From the NCBI GenBank assembly GCA_002914845.1, contig JXTC01000022.1:20562-84561 (forward strand): 64,000 bases of DNA. The letters are read 5' to 3'. This stretch comes from Trema orientale. Lineage: Eukaryota > Streptophyta > Magnoliopsida > Rosales > Cannabaceae. Below the pieces are notes generated by a model. The model ran no database searches and had not been told where the DNA came from. It saw nothing but the letters and a program-made list of their open reading frames with translations. Both the position numbers and the translations under genes were made by a program. Below are positions 34,193-48,514 of this stretch, in pieces (the stretch's first letter is position 1; each line of letters begins with the position of its first letter).

Positions 34193-35182
34193 TGTCACGA
34201 CCTAAGTGGCGGGCAGAATGTGAATTTCACAAGCTTGACATTCAGAAAACAAGTTAATAGGATGTTCGGACTCTGTCATCCCTATGTCGTATCCAATTAG
34301 GATATTGCTTGGACTTTATTATATGGTTGTCTACCTTGATGGCTTGCAGACACAAGTGTTTCATTAGGTCTGTTTATGGGCATTCCAATTTAGAGGGTGA
34401 AATTGGAATTTCAAGCGAGAAATATAAGAACAATGGACTGGCGCAGTTTAGTCAAGGTCGCTCCAAGATTGACCAACCTTGCAGACCTATGTGATTCGCA
34501 AACGATAGTGAGTGGATTCGTTTTGGTCATACAACAAATAAGAAAAATAATTGTGATACAGTGGACTCTAACACAACCATGTCATTGTAATAAAGCCTGA
34601 AACTAAGCTTTGGGACCAAGAAATGTCTACCCAAGCCTACCTAAATCTGTCCAGACTTGTACTTGGGCATTACGTAAATGACGTTATAAAAAGGGCAGTG
34701 ATGACAGCAGCAGGGCGTCACAAGTTCGCGCCGTGGCGCCACGGAAACGGGGCTACGGAGCCACAATTCGGCACCATGGTGCCATGGAATTGGCGCTGTA
34801 GTGCCACAAAATGGCGTCGCGGCGCCAAGTAAATGGGGCCGCAGCCCCATGGATTGAGGGCCGCAGCCTCACTCCTTTAGCGCTGTGGTACCAAATTTTT
34901 GGGGCTGCAGCCCCAGCTCTTTCGAGATTCGGCACCGGCTTGTCTCACTTCTGATTTTACCTTAAAAGTTCTGTCACCGGTCTTCTTTCGTTGCAATGCA
35001 AGTTTGTCATCTAAACATTTTGATTTTCTTCCAAATTAACTCCGAAAAAATAATATTCTTTGCTTAATGATCTCTCGCCTGAAATATGCATCAAAAATAA
35101 CAAAACAAGTAAAAATAGCTCAAAGACGAGCAATTCTTAAGCCCGAGAGAATAGTAAAGATAAGTGTAAAATACACTTATCA
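34193..35182 (-). mobile_element. Solo-LTR-like element with palindrome array
   Basis: 990 bp starting TGTCACGACC and ending ACACTTATCA on + (TG...CA). On - it begins TGATAAGTGTATTTTACACTTATC (first 20 bases form an inverted repeat), a start seen in several plant gypsy LTR families. Neither a primer binding site nor a matching target duplication is visible (flanks TTGTT and CGTAC), so it is either an old solo LTR or part of a truncated element. Confidence 0.55.
34728..34914. repeat. Nine GC-rich palindromic units, 21-22 bp period
   Basis: Units include GCGCCGTGGCGCC, GGGGCTACGGAGCC, CGGCACCATGGTGCC, GGCGCTGTAGTGCC, GGCGTCGCGGCGCC, GGGGCCGCAGCCCC, GAGGGCCGCAGCCTC, AGCGCTGTGGTACC and GGGGCTGCAGCCCC. 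Each can fold back on itself. The paired arms vary together between units while the spacing holds. Confidence 0.85.
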
Positions 35183-35429
35183 CGTACTTTCATATATCTC
35201 ATCTACCAGCTAGTTGAAAGTTATGTACAATTCGACCATAATGCATCTTAATCGTTTCTCTTTCCATTCTAATTGCAAGAATATTTGTTCTTTTGCCAAA
35301 CACCATCATATAATATGATTATGAGTGTTGATGACATATCTGAATAACAAACAAAGTACAAAAGAAATGAAGACATATATATTAGCAAACATAAAATACT
35401 ATATTTAGTTAGAATTCACATGTATTAGT

Positions 35430-35830
35430 AGCTAGACCTATGTTTCTAATTGCTAGACATGTGTCTTTAGTTGCTAGACATATATTTCTAGCGGATAGAT
35501 ATATATTTCAAGTGGCTAGACATATTCTTTTAGTTTTTCTAGACAACAGTGTCTATTGTCTAGACAAAAGTGTTGACCTCTCTAGACACAATGTCAAGTC
35601 ACTCAATTCCACTATCGAGAATGATAGACAATGTGTCTAACATAGTCGAGAAGTGTCTAGTGCCTGGACGACAATCATTGGTCTCTGGCTCGACAGCTAT
35701 GTCTAGAACTGTCTATGTAGTGTCGAGAGCCTAGATATGCAATTGTTAAGACAACACTTGACAATACTGTCAAATGTAGTTGATAATGTACGATTTATCG
35801 AGTTTTAGACAGGCTATCTAGAAACTAGAC
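35430..35830. repeat. Cluster of CTAGACA / TGTCTAG motifs
   Basis: About a dozen GCTAGACATAT-, TCTAGACA- and GTCTAG-type words occur within 400 bp, spaced irregularly and often palindromic (TGTCTATTGTCTAGACA near 35550). No coding sequence. Origin unknown. Confidence 0.6.
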
Positions 35831-36539
35831 AAACTTATCTATCCCGATCTGGGTTTCTTCTTTGTAGCGAATCTCGCTATTTTACAACCCATTTTCTGGT
35901 TATAGTTTTTTAAACTCAAAAAATGACCAAAAACTTTTTATTTCCCACTAGAGTTTTAAGTTCTACTGAAAAATAACTTCTAATCTACTAATCAAACTTA
36001 TATTGACAAATAAAGATTTTTTAGAAATTTAGAAATATAATTTCTACTTACTTCATTAGAAACTTGAACCTTGAAATGGAAAAATAGTCAATGAGAAAAG
36101 TGTAATAACGAGGAAGACCACGTTCTTGACCGCTAATTGACGAAAAAATCACTATTTTCCATTGATGTCTCCATGTTTTCGACTGAAATGGGGTGATAAT
36201 AGTGAAGAAGAAAAGGTAAAAGGATAAGAAGAGGACGAGAAAGGAGGAAAAAAAATATCCTTCCCAATAACCTAGTACTATCTGCTAACATACTATTAAG
36301 GGTATATTAGTCTTCACAATTAATATTTCACTTAAAAGGTATAACCACACAAAAATTATGAAAATGGGTGTACTTCCTTAAAATCACTTTCTGCAAAGTG
36401 TATTTTGCAAAGGAGCCCAATAAGAAATAATTACCTATTATTGTGTAGTCACCGAATCTCAATATTATATTATATTTTATTATATAGTTTCCTATTCAAA
36501 AAATTGGAAAACCTGAAGTGGCCTTTATCGATATGAAAG

Positions 36540-36790
36540 GGGCTTAGTCTTTATAATTTCTACACACAACATTACACTTAGAATGATTCACAGAAAATCA
36601 TAGCTAGAGCTCTCACCTTGAGACTCTAAGCTCTCCTATAATTTCTCTTGTAATCTTTCTTATATAGTGGAAAAACCACCGTGGATGTAGGCTCATCTTT
36701 GTTTGGTCTGAACCACACTAATTTCTTATCTTCTTTACTTTTTACTGCAATTTTACTATTATTCGTAGTTGAATTTCAACTATAGGATAT
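36540..36790 (+). repeat. Possible copia LTR remnant
   Basis: Contains ACCACCGTGGATGTAGGCTC followed by TGAACCACACTAATTTCTT, an arrangement common near the 3' end of plant copia LTRs, and ends near TTTCAACTA. No primer binding site or second copy is visible. Confidence 0.4.
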
Positions 36791-37244
36791 CCACGAGATA
36801 ATTCTTTCATATCAAGTTAGATGATCATTACAAAAACGCGTCAATACTTTGGAAGTTTTAAATCCATCACATTTAGATTATATACATCCAAAATCATAAT
36901 AGGTACATTTAATAAGTAATTTGTCCTTTTTAGTAATTCTAATTATGAGTAAACTTGTGATTAAATTAAAATTTAAATTATGAATGTAAATAGTCCAAAT
37001 AATAATGACTTTAGCGCTTCCCTAATATTTATGCTTGCAACATTATTTTTTTACTTGTGAAATGACAGACGCATTAAAATGTTACTTGAGAAAATTTTTA
37101 AATTCCATTTTACTTTTAGAAACAAAAGGCAAAGAACTGTTGTCAAAGTGCATGATTACTTGGCTTGTTATCCACAACCTTCAAAAAAAAAAAAGAATAA
37201 ATGAAAAAGTAAAAAATAAATAAATAGAGAAAAGGGAGAAAAAA

Positions 37245-37278
37245 AAGAGGGGGAAGGGGGGGGATTTTTGGGGGTTGG
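37245..37278 (+). other. G-rich tract
   Basis: Four G runs (GGGGG, GGGGGGGG, GGGGG and GG) within about 35 bp, preceded by an A/G-rich tract. A G-quadruplex is possible but the last run is short. Confidence 0.4.
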
Positions 37279-37309
37279 ATACTTAAAAACTATCTAATTA
37301 GTACACATT

Positions 37310-37558
37310 GATCAGTAAGAGGCATAATTCAAATAAAACTTAACAATGCATGAAGCAGAAGAGGTAGAAAGATAAACGGACCCAAGTCAAGAGGGTTGAC
37401 GAAGAAGAACAAGCTTTTATTCATCTCTTTCATTCAAATTTCTTAAGAGTCAAAGACAGATACAAATCAACCAAAACTAAATACAATATACTACAAATTT
37501 GACCAACTAAATCTGATTTACAAAATCTCACAAAGTAACTATCTATGTTGACTGTTTG
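37310..37558 (-). other. Probable 3' UTR of the MYB-CC gene
   Basis: Follows the stop at 37559. It has no coding potential. The poly(A) site cannot be fixed. Confidence 0.4.
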
Positions 37559-39918
<2,360 letters not shown>

Positions 39919-39948
39919 TGTAGTAGATGACACCCAACCTTCATCCAC

Positions 39949-41780
39949 GAATCAAATAATGAACAACTATAGGTTTTGACCATGAAATAACATGAAATCT
40001 GGCTGACTTTCAAATGAGTTTAAAACCATCGAAAGAGTCTTCTCAAGGTGTTGTTTTCTCTCATCTTCCTTCGTATATTTTTCTCCAGGAAGAAACAAAA
40101 CGTTCACATTTTGACTAAAAAAAAGTAAATAAAAAAAAAAAAATCAGCTCCAGTTCCTTTTGTGGGGTGGACTAAACGGAGTATTTTCACGACTTTTACT
40201 TAATTCAATACCAGGCAACCTCGAGTTCTCAATTTAACGATGCTTGGAGGTTAAAAGAACTCTGCCTAATCCAATCTATCAAATGATGGATTTAAGGAGA
40301 CTTATAAATTATACCATATCATTATACGACTCCTGCAAAACAGAAAAACACTTGCACAATAAGAGAAGTGGCATCTGGTAAGAATGAAGAATTATAGGGA
40401 CTTGTTCCATCAATATGTAGAAGAGATGATACAAAAGGAGGAATCAAGTTTTCTAGTGCCCGGTGAAAGGATGTGCACATTAACACAATAGGTAAGATTA
40501 TTCAATAACAGGGCAAAAAAATCATGAACAGAAAAGAAAAATAAATAATCCGACAACATAAAATCATTAACTCCCAAATATTCCAAAGAAAAACAATTAT
40601 GAAGTTGTTATCAGCAATGACATTTTGAACTTGTAACTCTTCTAACATTAAAAACATGAAACAGAGAGAGCAACACAGTTATACGAGACAGAAAGAGCAA
40701 GAAAGTTATCTCATAGAAACCAACCAACATATCTCAACTGTCAAACATGACCATATCTTCGAAAACAATTAGTAACTTCGAGATAACTATGTCAACCATT
40801 TTTCGATTTTCCACAATTGTTTATCTATATTTAGTAGTCTTGATTCATTGTTTTCAAGTATAATCAAACATATCATACCTAAAATCTAGAAAACCATTCA
40901 CTAAATAGGAACTTATCATCAAATGGAAACTATTATCCTCAAATCGATTAGTTAAGAAAATATGGTCTCTGCCAAGGGTGGGTGACATCTTAGGAAGTAA
41001 GAGTCAAAACTGCTTCTGTAAAGTGTGACTACATATATAGGTAGGTTGAACATCTAATTGGGTCTAACCATCATATATCAAAAGAGTGAAACAAGTTGGG
41101 ACACAGAATATAGTTTCGGAATCCTAATGAGATTTTGAACTGAAATCGGTGACCACTAAGTTGTCAAGTAAGCCTGCCACCGTGGCGTTCTATGTAAAAA
41201 GTTAAATCTAATATTTTCTCCTTAAGATTCAAATTTCCTAAGCTAGTTTTTACTCTCTCCTTCGTTTTTTTTTTTTTTAATTTTTTGGTGGAAAATCCCT
41301 TCAAAATCAATGCTTAAAACAAGTCAAATTAAAATGCACATCTATGCCAATATCACACTCCCAACCCTCCAAATTGAAAAACAACGTAAAACCCACATCA
41401 AATCAGCAAAAACCAAGCCTCAATCTTTGTTATGTATATTATTATATATAAAAAAACCAAAACATATAAAAAGTCAGAAAAAAAGCCACAAAAGCATCAA
41501 GCAAGAACCAAAATATATTGTTTTTTTTTTTCAAATTTTTTTTTTAATTCTGGGCAATACCACAGTTCCATTTCCAAAGATAAAAATCAACAAAGCAAGG
41601 AAAGGAAAGGAAAGGAAAGGAAAGAGAAAGTCACCTGTTGAGGAACCCAAATCAGGAAATTGGAAAAAATAGGATTTGAGTTTGAGTATTTGGCTTTTGG
41701 GCTTTGGCTGCGCCTGCGGATATTGTATTGTATTTAATGCAATGGGAATTAGAATAGAGAGCATGGCTGGCTAATGTAAC
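39949..41780 (-). promoter_or_regulatory. 5' flank of the MYB-CC gene
   Basis: Non-coding. At 41596-41626 is an (AAAGG)n run, read as (CCTTT)n in the gene's orientation, typical of plant leader or core-promoter regions. A donor-like CTCAACAG|GTGACT occurs on - at about 41637, so a 5' UTR exon and a 1.6-kb leader intron are possible. This is inference only. Long T/A homopolymers occur near 40130, 41270 and 41520. Confidence 0.35.
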
Positions 41781-42592
41781 GAGTAATGAATGATTAAGTT
41801 TTAAGACTAAAAATAGGCAAATAAGGATTGAACAATCCCAATGTATCAAAATGGAAAAGCTTTTCAAGATGACGATTTCATTGCCAACTGGTCTCGTTAT
41901 CCCACGCGCCTTCTCCCGATAACTTTGGTACACGCTCCAATGCCCTGCTTTGCTTATCAATAATATTAGCTAATCTGTCATTTGTCAATTGTCAGATTCC
42001 ACAAAAAGAAAAAACAAAAAAAAAAAAAAACAAAATTGTCAGATACCTCCTCAAGTGGGTGCTCCTTGTCCAATGCCTTCACTTCGGACTTTTCTATTTC
42101 TTATTCCTTATTAATTATTATTATTACAACTTTATATACCTTAATTATTCCCTTTTTGTTTCTCCTTCTCCTCCTCTTTTTTTCATTTTCGTAATCATTA
42201 CAACTCAAAACAATGCATTGCAATACTCAACTAATTTGAAGATTTAATAAATTCTATAATATAGAATATAGATTCACAAATGTAACCAAATAATTCCCTC
42301 CCCCAACCCAAAAAAATTGGGGTGAAAAAAAAAACACAAATAATTCCCCTGACAAACCGTATCCTTAAGTTGCGTTGAGTGTGCAGGAATATACAGATAT
42401 GGGAGTGTGATAGACGAGATTGAGAGATGCTACCATTATATGTTTGGTCTGAATATCGAATTGGATTAAGGTTACTTTTTTTATAAGGTAAAACCATTAA
42501 CATTAGAACGTGGAATAGAATACAAGTGTTCTAATTAAATTTAAAGCTAAAAAGAAAGCTATATATATATATATATTATATGGGCATGGATA

Positions 42593-42724
42593 TAGTCCCG
42601 CTCACGCGACCAATCTCGTTCAAGTTTTGACCAACACAGGTCATGTTTTGGCCAACACAGATTGGTCAAAACATGAACTGTGTTGGTCAAAACATGAACG
42701 GGACCGGTCTTCTCGAGGGGACTA
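42593..42724. repeat. Long hairpin / foldback sequence
   Basis: Inner arms at 42617-42655 and 42662-42700 pair over 39 nt with about three mismatches across a 6-nt loop. Outer segments 42593-42616 and 42701-42724 also pair in part (AGTCCC...GGGACT). Each arm itself repeats a TTTTGACCAACACAG-type word. It may be a small foldback transposon or a small-RNA precursor. Confidence 0.75.
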
Positions 42725-45700
42725 CATCCGTAGCCTATGAAAAAGACCCATTAGCATTGGAATAATGTGTTATATATGAGAGTTTTACTCTTATTTTAAT
42801 TTAGAGTTATTTCGCACCTCAGCCTTTTAAATGAAGAACAATAATTTGTCCCAAATCATTTTAGACACTTTAAAACCCCTAACATTTTTAGGAAATAGGA
42901 AAGGATAATGTTTGGGATAGCAACTATTCTATTAAATTTTTAATACTCATATGTGATTTGTCACCACTTAGGATGATGTTAAACATATTTGTAGTAAATT
43001 CTGGGATGCTAAATCGTGACAACTTGTATATCATATGTGTCAGTACAAAAAATTGGGTACAATAATGAGATTTATAAATAGAGAAAAACATTAAATAATG
43101 TGTATTTATTGTTATTATTTTTTTTTCAACTACTAAAATCATAGTAATCATTAGATAATGATCCAACGGTAAAAAGCAAAATACCTTAAGATAGGTAAAA
43201 TAATATATATATATATATCTACTAGATTATAGCCCTTATATAAAATTGGACCAAAATGAAAATAAATCTTTAATAATCTCTGTTAGTATATAAAGAGTTC
43301 ATATTCATCAACTGATGTCCTGTTTATCATATAATGTCCCGTTGGAGATGTAATTTTGCAAATAGTTGAGAACATACTATATATATATATATATATATGG
43401 AATCCATTCATCTTCCTGTTAGAAGTTAGAAACATATTCTCTTAAGTATTGATTCGTGTCTTGAACAATAAGTGGTTATTTCTGTTAATAGTTGACATAA
43501 ATTTATTATTCATGATTTGTCCGACATTAGTAGTTCATTAGATATTCAACGACACTTAAGGATAGAATAAGTAAGTAGAGAGTTTAACGTATTTAGACCT
43601 AGGTTCAATTATGAGTGTCTAGTGAATGATCAATTTATATATAACAATTAAATCAATGGACTATTCAAAACTTTCAAGTTGAATAAATTTTGTTTATAGT
43701 GTTGAGAGTGCAATTCAAATTTTTAATAAAATAATCCTAGGGTTAATAAATTATATTTATTAATTAAAAAGTTTAATTTAAAAAATTTATTAGAACTTAA
43801 TATTATAGGTCCAATAGCTCCCATGACTAACTCGTATTGAATAACAAATATGGAAGAAGAGATTAGGCCACTCTGCAAATCAGTTTGGAGCAAGACTACC
43901 CACAGAGTGTGCTTCATGCTTACGGTAGAAGTTTTAGGAGTTAAATAATTAATTTTAAATATGAATTATTATTATAAATATCTAATATATTGGATTAGGT
44001 ATTTTAGTCATATTAAATATTCTTTTAGTTATGAGATAATTAAAAAGATGTATTTATAAGAAAATATTAATTATTAGATAATTAAATCTTTTAGTCTTTA
44101 AAAAATACAAAATTACTATTGCATGGTGTTTTGAAAAACTATTAGATATTATTTAAAAATAACAAATAACTATTGGATAGTTATTAACAGAAAAGGGACG
44201 CTACCAAGAAGAGTCCCAAGCCTCTATTTGGCGTGTAAGACTCCTAATATGAATGGGATAACTTTGTTTCCTATTCCACTAGAGAGAAAATTCTTGCTCT
44301 CATGTATTGAGACCACAAAATAATATGTTATTCTATCACTTTTTCTCTCATTATTTTCTATCCCTTCATTTTTTTAATCACATTATCCCTCCTCATTCTT
44401 TATTACTACTTTGTTTTTTATAACTTTTTTTGTCTTTATTTTTTATCCCCATGTAATCTTATCACTTTCTCTTTCTTGTGTGTTTTTATTAATTTTTTTT
44501 TTCTTCTATCTTTCTCAATACTTTTTATTTCCATATTCACTCTTATCATCTTTTTTCTCATTATTATTTTTCATTACTTTTTCTCTCCCCATTCCCTTAC
44601 TTGAATTTATACTTGGTCACTCTTTCTTGACTTTTTCTCTCTAAATATCTTTTTTTATAATACAAAGATGATTTTTTATATCCATATAATTTTTTTTCTT
44701 AAAAAATATTTTTAGAAAACATTTGCCAAACACCCATTGTTTTCTGAAAACATTATAAAACAGTTTTTGTTCTCATTTCTGAAAACACAACTCTAAAAAC
44801 AAAAAACAAAAAACAATACCAAACAGGCCCTTAATCACCATAAAAATTTCTATTCTTCCCTAGATGTCCACATGTCTGGTTCTTGGTACGAGTCATAGAT
44901 CAGAAAATTTAAGGGAGTCAAAAGGGAAATCTTGCTTCAAGAGGTAAATTATCTCTATCTTGTTTAGTTTGTTAAACTAACATAACAAGATTGAGATCTT
45001 GGTATTCTTATGAGCTTTTTTATTTTAAAAGTTCATAATCTCCTGTTTCAGTTGTTTACAAAACCAACACTTAGATCAATTATTGTGCATAGCTCTTAAA
45101 AACCTTTGGAAAGAAGAGTATCTTAGCGTATTCCAATCTACCATTTATATTATATTGAATGATTATGTGAGTTTGGCAATGAAATCTAAATAATCCGTGT
45201 ATATATGAGATTAGCACTAGAGTCTAAATAATCTGAATTAGATGAGGTTGGCACCAGAATCAAAACAATTCGAGCTTAAGTATGACAGAAATGAAGTTAA
45301 GTCTATTATAAATGTTTGGATGAGTCCAAAAAAGAGTTCATTCCACTTGCAAAAAAGCTAGTCAAGCCCATATACTATGCTCAAAGTCGCCTAGACCCGA
45401 GCGCGTTGACAAAACGCCGTATTTGATGAACCTCTTAAGAACACGAGTTTGCATTTTTTCTACCTTATATTTTTGCCTATATCTAAATTACTTGATTGGG
45501 TGCTTGCTAATTTATATGCTTGATATTATTATGTTTATTGCTTAAAAGTTTCAAAATTATGGTATATAATTGTACACACTTGAAAATGTTTTGAAAAAGA
45601 TTCTAAATCAAATTCACACCAAGAAAGTAATGAATGTTGGGCTAACAAATAGAAGTGGAGTCTATTAAGATTCAGTACTTTAAAGTGACATAGTTATATC

Positions 45701-46425
45701 TCTTATGGGACTATTTTAGGTTTGGATTATTTATTCGAGTCCTAAATTGGCATCATCAAATACGTGATTAGGATAAATAACTTCTTTAAAACTAGAGGCA
45801 TTGGTTTGGGCCTTAGCTAGTTGGCTTAGCCACTTAGTTCTTGACCCGACTCTCCTTATATATATACTAGTATAGGAACACGTGCCTAAGGCACGTGCCC
45901 CGTAGGAATTTTTTTAAAAAAAATTAAGTAGTTCAGAATAAGACTTCAAAAATAAAAGTTCAAAATAAATAAATTGAATTAAATAAATTTTCCAAAAAAA
46001 AAAGAATATCAAAGTGGCTTTAAAAAGCTTAATTATAAGGAAAAATGTAAATGTAAAACCAAATTATATAAGGAAAGACAAAAACAAAATTACTAAATTA
46101 GTCTTATTTTATTAATATTCAAAACAAAGAAAATGGTATAAAAAGAAAAAAATAAAAGTTGAAGTGCAGCCTGTCTGATTGCTTTTTTAGGCTTATTATA
46201 TATATATATATATAAATTAGAAAAAAATTATAGTGATAAAATCAATAAAGAACAGAAAAAATAAAATTATAATATTGACCTAGATTTAACAGAAAAGAAT
46301 AACGTAAAATATATAAATTACAAAACAACAATTAATAAAATTAATAATAAAAGTATATAAAACGATAATAATATATGCAAACAACAACATTGATGAGAAG
46401 AACAAAGTTATGAAAAAAAAGGGGT
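42725..46425. other. 3.7 kb intergenic, no gene recognised
   Basis: AT-rich with (TA)n tracts near 43205, 43380 and 46200, and a T-rich block at 44330-44700. At 44815-44831 ACCAAACAGGCCCTTA matches the right terminus of hAT-type MITEs, but no left terminus was found. At 45160-45290 an AATCTAAATAATC-type unit of about 45 bp is repeated three times. A perfect palindrome CACGTGCCTTAGGCACGTG-like core lies at 45879-45898. Confidence 0.5.
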
Positions 46426-46850
46426 TTCTAACACTTATACCTACAAAAATCGAAAAGAATTACAAAAATACGGAAGTTAATGTTTTTTCCAATTTTTGTA
46501 CGGTTTTAATTAGGGAAATATCACTTTTTAAAAAATATTTAGAAAATTACCATTTTTAAAATAATTACTGGTTAGCGGTTTCTGAAAACTGGTTACTGGA
46601 AACTGGTTACCAGTTATATACCAGTAATAAATATCTTCGATTACTAGTTACCAGAAAGAAACTGGTTACTAGAAACTTGTTACTATTTTAGAAAATGGTA
46701 TTTTTATAAATATTTTTTAAAAAACAGTATTTTTTTAATAAAAACCGTACCGCACCTTGGAAAACACAAAAGCACCGTATTTTTCCAATTTTTTTCAGAA
46801 ATACCGTATATTTTCTAATTTTCCCAAAAAAAACAATTATAAAAACGTCA
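46426..46850. repeat. GGTTAC-rich dispersed repeat, copy 1
   Basis: Contains GGGTTTCTAACACTTATACC, TTACAAAAATACGG, ATACCATTTTT-like words and a core rich in CTGGTTACTGGAAACTGGTT-type near-repeats. The same blocks, inverted, recur at 57100-59350. Confidence 0.55.
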
Positions 46851-46970
46851 AAATTGAAAGAAATGTAATACATGAGAAAATTGAATAATTATGCTAGGAT
46901 TATGCCAATGAGAAGCAGTCCAGTGTTTATTGCATATGTCATATGGGCTTACATTCAAATTGGTGTTTTT

Positions 46971-47752
46971 TAGAAATGTCAATATGGGCCGGGCTTTGTG
47001 GACCGGCTCACATTTCGAAGAAAAAATACGGTATCGGGCCGACCCAGGTTCACATAATGTGGGTCTGAGCCGGCCCGTTACATATAATAGGGGCCGGGCT
47101 GGGCCTTAGTCATAGGCCCACAGGCCCGGCCCATATTTCTATCGGTCCACATTTAGTCCTTCTATATATAATTTTAAATATATTTCTTAATTAAAATTTT
47201 AAAAAATCTTAATTAAATATTTTCATTTATATGCTTTTAATGTTATTTATTTACTAATTTTTGTTTATTTTTAATTTATTCAAATTTTAAAAGAATATTA
47301 ATGAGTTTTAGACCCATATTTGATATATTTTTTTTTTTTTTATAAAAGTGGGGCTTAACTAATGACCACCACTTACTACAAATTAAAGGAAAATGACACA
47401 CACACACATTACCAAGGTTTGAACCCCTGACCCTCCCCAAACACACGCACACAACCCTCAAACCTTGGACCAACTGAGCTAGCCCCAGTTGGCAACCCAT
47501 ATTTGATATTTTAAAGCATAGAATAACAACAAAATTAGGACCATATTGTGGTCCATATTCGGCCCGTACAGGCACAACCCACTTAGACCCTCATAAAATG
47601 TGAGTTGGGTCTGTGGATCGTGTCAGGCCCCTTAATAAGGATATGGACTGGACTGGGCAGGCCCATATTTTAGGCAAACCGGGCCTAGACACGGAACAAA
47701 ACCTATATAAGCTTATCAAATATGGGCCGGACCGGCCCACTTTACATCTCTA
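46971..47752. mobile_element. hAT-like non-autonomous transposon carrying a SINE
   Basis: Imperfect terminal inverted repeats TAGAAATGTCAATATGGGCC (left) and GGCCCACTTTACATCTCTA (right), with subterminal GGGCCGGGC-type repeats at both ends. Flanking octamers GTGTTTTT (46963-46970) and GTATTTTC (47753-47760) match at six of eight positions, the hAT duplication length. It has no transposase. It is interrupted by a SINE at 47327-47494. Confidence 0.75.
47327..47494 (-). mobile_element. tRNA-derived SINE
   Basis: 168 bp on -, with a tRNA-like head GGGGCTAGCTCAGTTGG (A box), GGGTTCAAACC (B box) and a poly(A) tail. It is flanked by a perfect 15-bp duplication ACCCATATTTGATAT at 47312-47326 and 47495-47509. 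It would be copied by RNA polymerase III and moved by a LINE's enzymes. Confidence 0.9.
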
Positions 47753-48381
47753 GTATTTTCTGGCTATAGTTATCTATTAATGTAAATAAGACAAAAAAAA
47801 AGTGTAAAAAAATGTTTTTTAAAAAAATATTTTAAAAACAAGCAAGCAGCTCTAGAACTCCAGCTGTTTTATTCTTTTTTCTATAATTAGATATGTCATA
47901 TGATCCTACTCGTTCAATGAACTATAATATAAAATTAAAATGTAACCTGGCGGGTCTCAGCTCCAACTTGTATTTCAATGCTCACGGGTTTTCTAAAGCC
48001 TGCAAATACCATTTATGTACATAATACCACCACATAAATAAAACGACAGAGCCTAGAAAAAAAACATAAAAACAAATAAAAACATATTGAGAGTATTATA
48101 ATGATAAGTTCACACTTTTTCGAGTTTTAAGCAACATGCTTTGCTCCCAAAACAAGAAAAAAAAAAGCAACATGCTTTGGCAACACCGTAGTTCTAAACA
48201 TCATACTGATCAGCTTGCAACTTCAGATTAGAAGAAATATACAAACATTATATAGATTAGATATATATTGTCGCTTGCTGTATATGTCCATATAAGTTAT
48301 TTTTTTCCCCTTAAAACGTAGACATCTGAACATTTCCAATAAATTATCCACATATATAGTATGTCCAAAAAGGTAAATAAG

Positions 48382-48514
48382 CTTTTTTTATTTATTTATT
48401 GATTACAGGTTAATGGAGACGGGAGTAAGTAGGGATTGAATCCCAAACCTATTCCTCTCATGAGAGAGGCTTTTGCCACACGAGCTATTGCTCGTGGGTT
48501 AAAAAAAAAAAAAC
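48382..48514 (-). mobile_element. Second tRNA-derived SINE
   Basis: On - it reads CACGAGCAATAGCTCGTGTGGC (A-box region) and GGTTTGGGATTCAATCCC (B-box region) and ends in an A-rich tail. Flanks AAAAAGGTAAATAAG (48367-48381) and AAAAAAGTAAATAAG (48515-48529) are a 15-bp duplication with one mismatch. It is a different family from 47327-47494. Confidence 0.8.

Noticed and set aside
34193..35182. Target-site duplication of this LTR-like element
   Set aside because: The flanking pentamers TTGTT and CGTAC do not match, so I did not claim one.
35430..35830. CRISPR-like array
   Set aside because: The motif spacing is irregular, words occur in both orientations, and the genome is a plant's.
41982..42247. 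Short hydrophobic frames on +
   Set aside because: T-rich low-complexity DNA, with no intron or codon signal.
44411..44644. Hydrophobic 77-residue frame
   Set aside because: Encoded by a T-rich low-complexity tract; no start context or homology that I recognise.
47327..48514. tRNA genes at the A/B-box matches
   Set aside because: The sequences lack cloverleaf pairing after the boxes and have A tails and target duplications, so they are SINEs.
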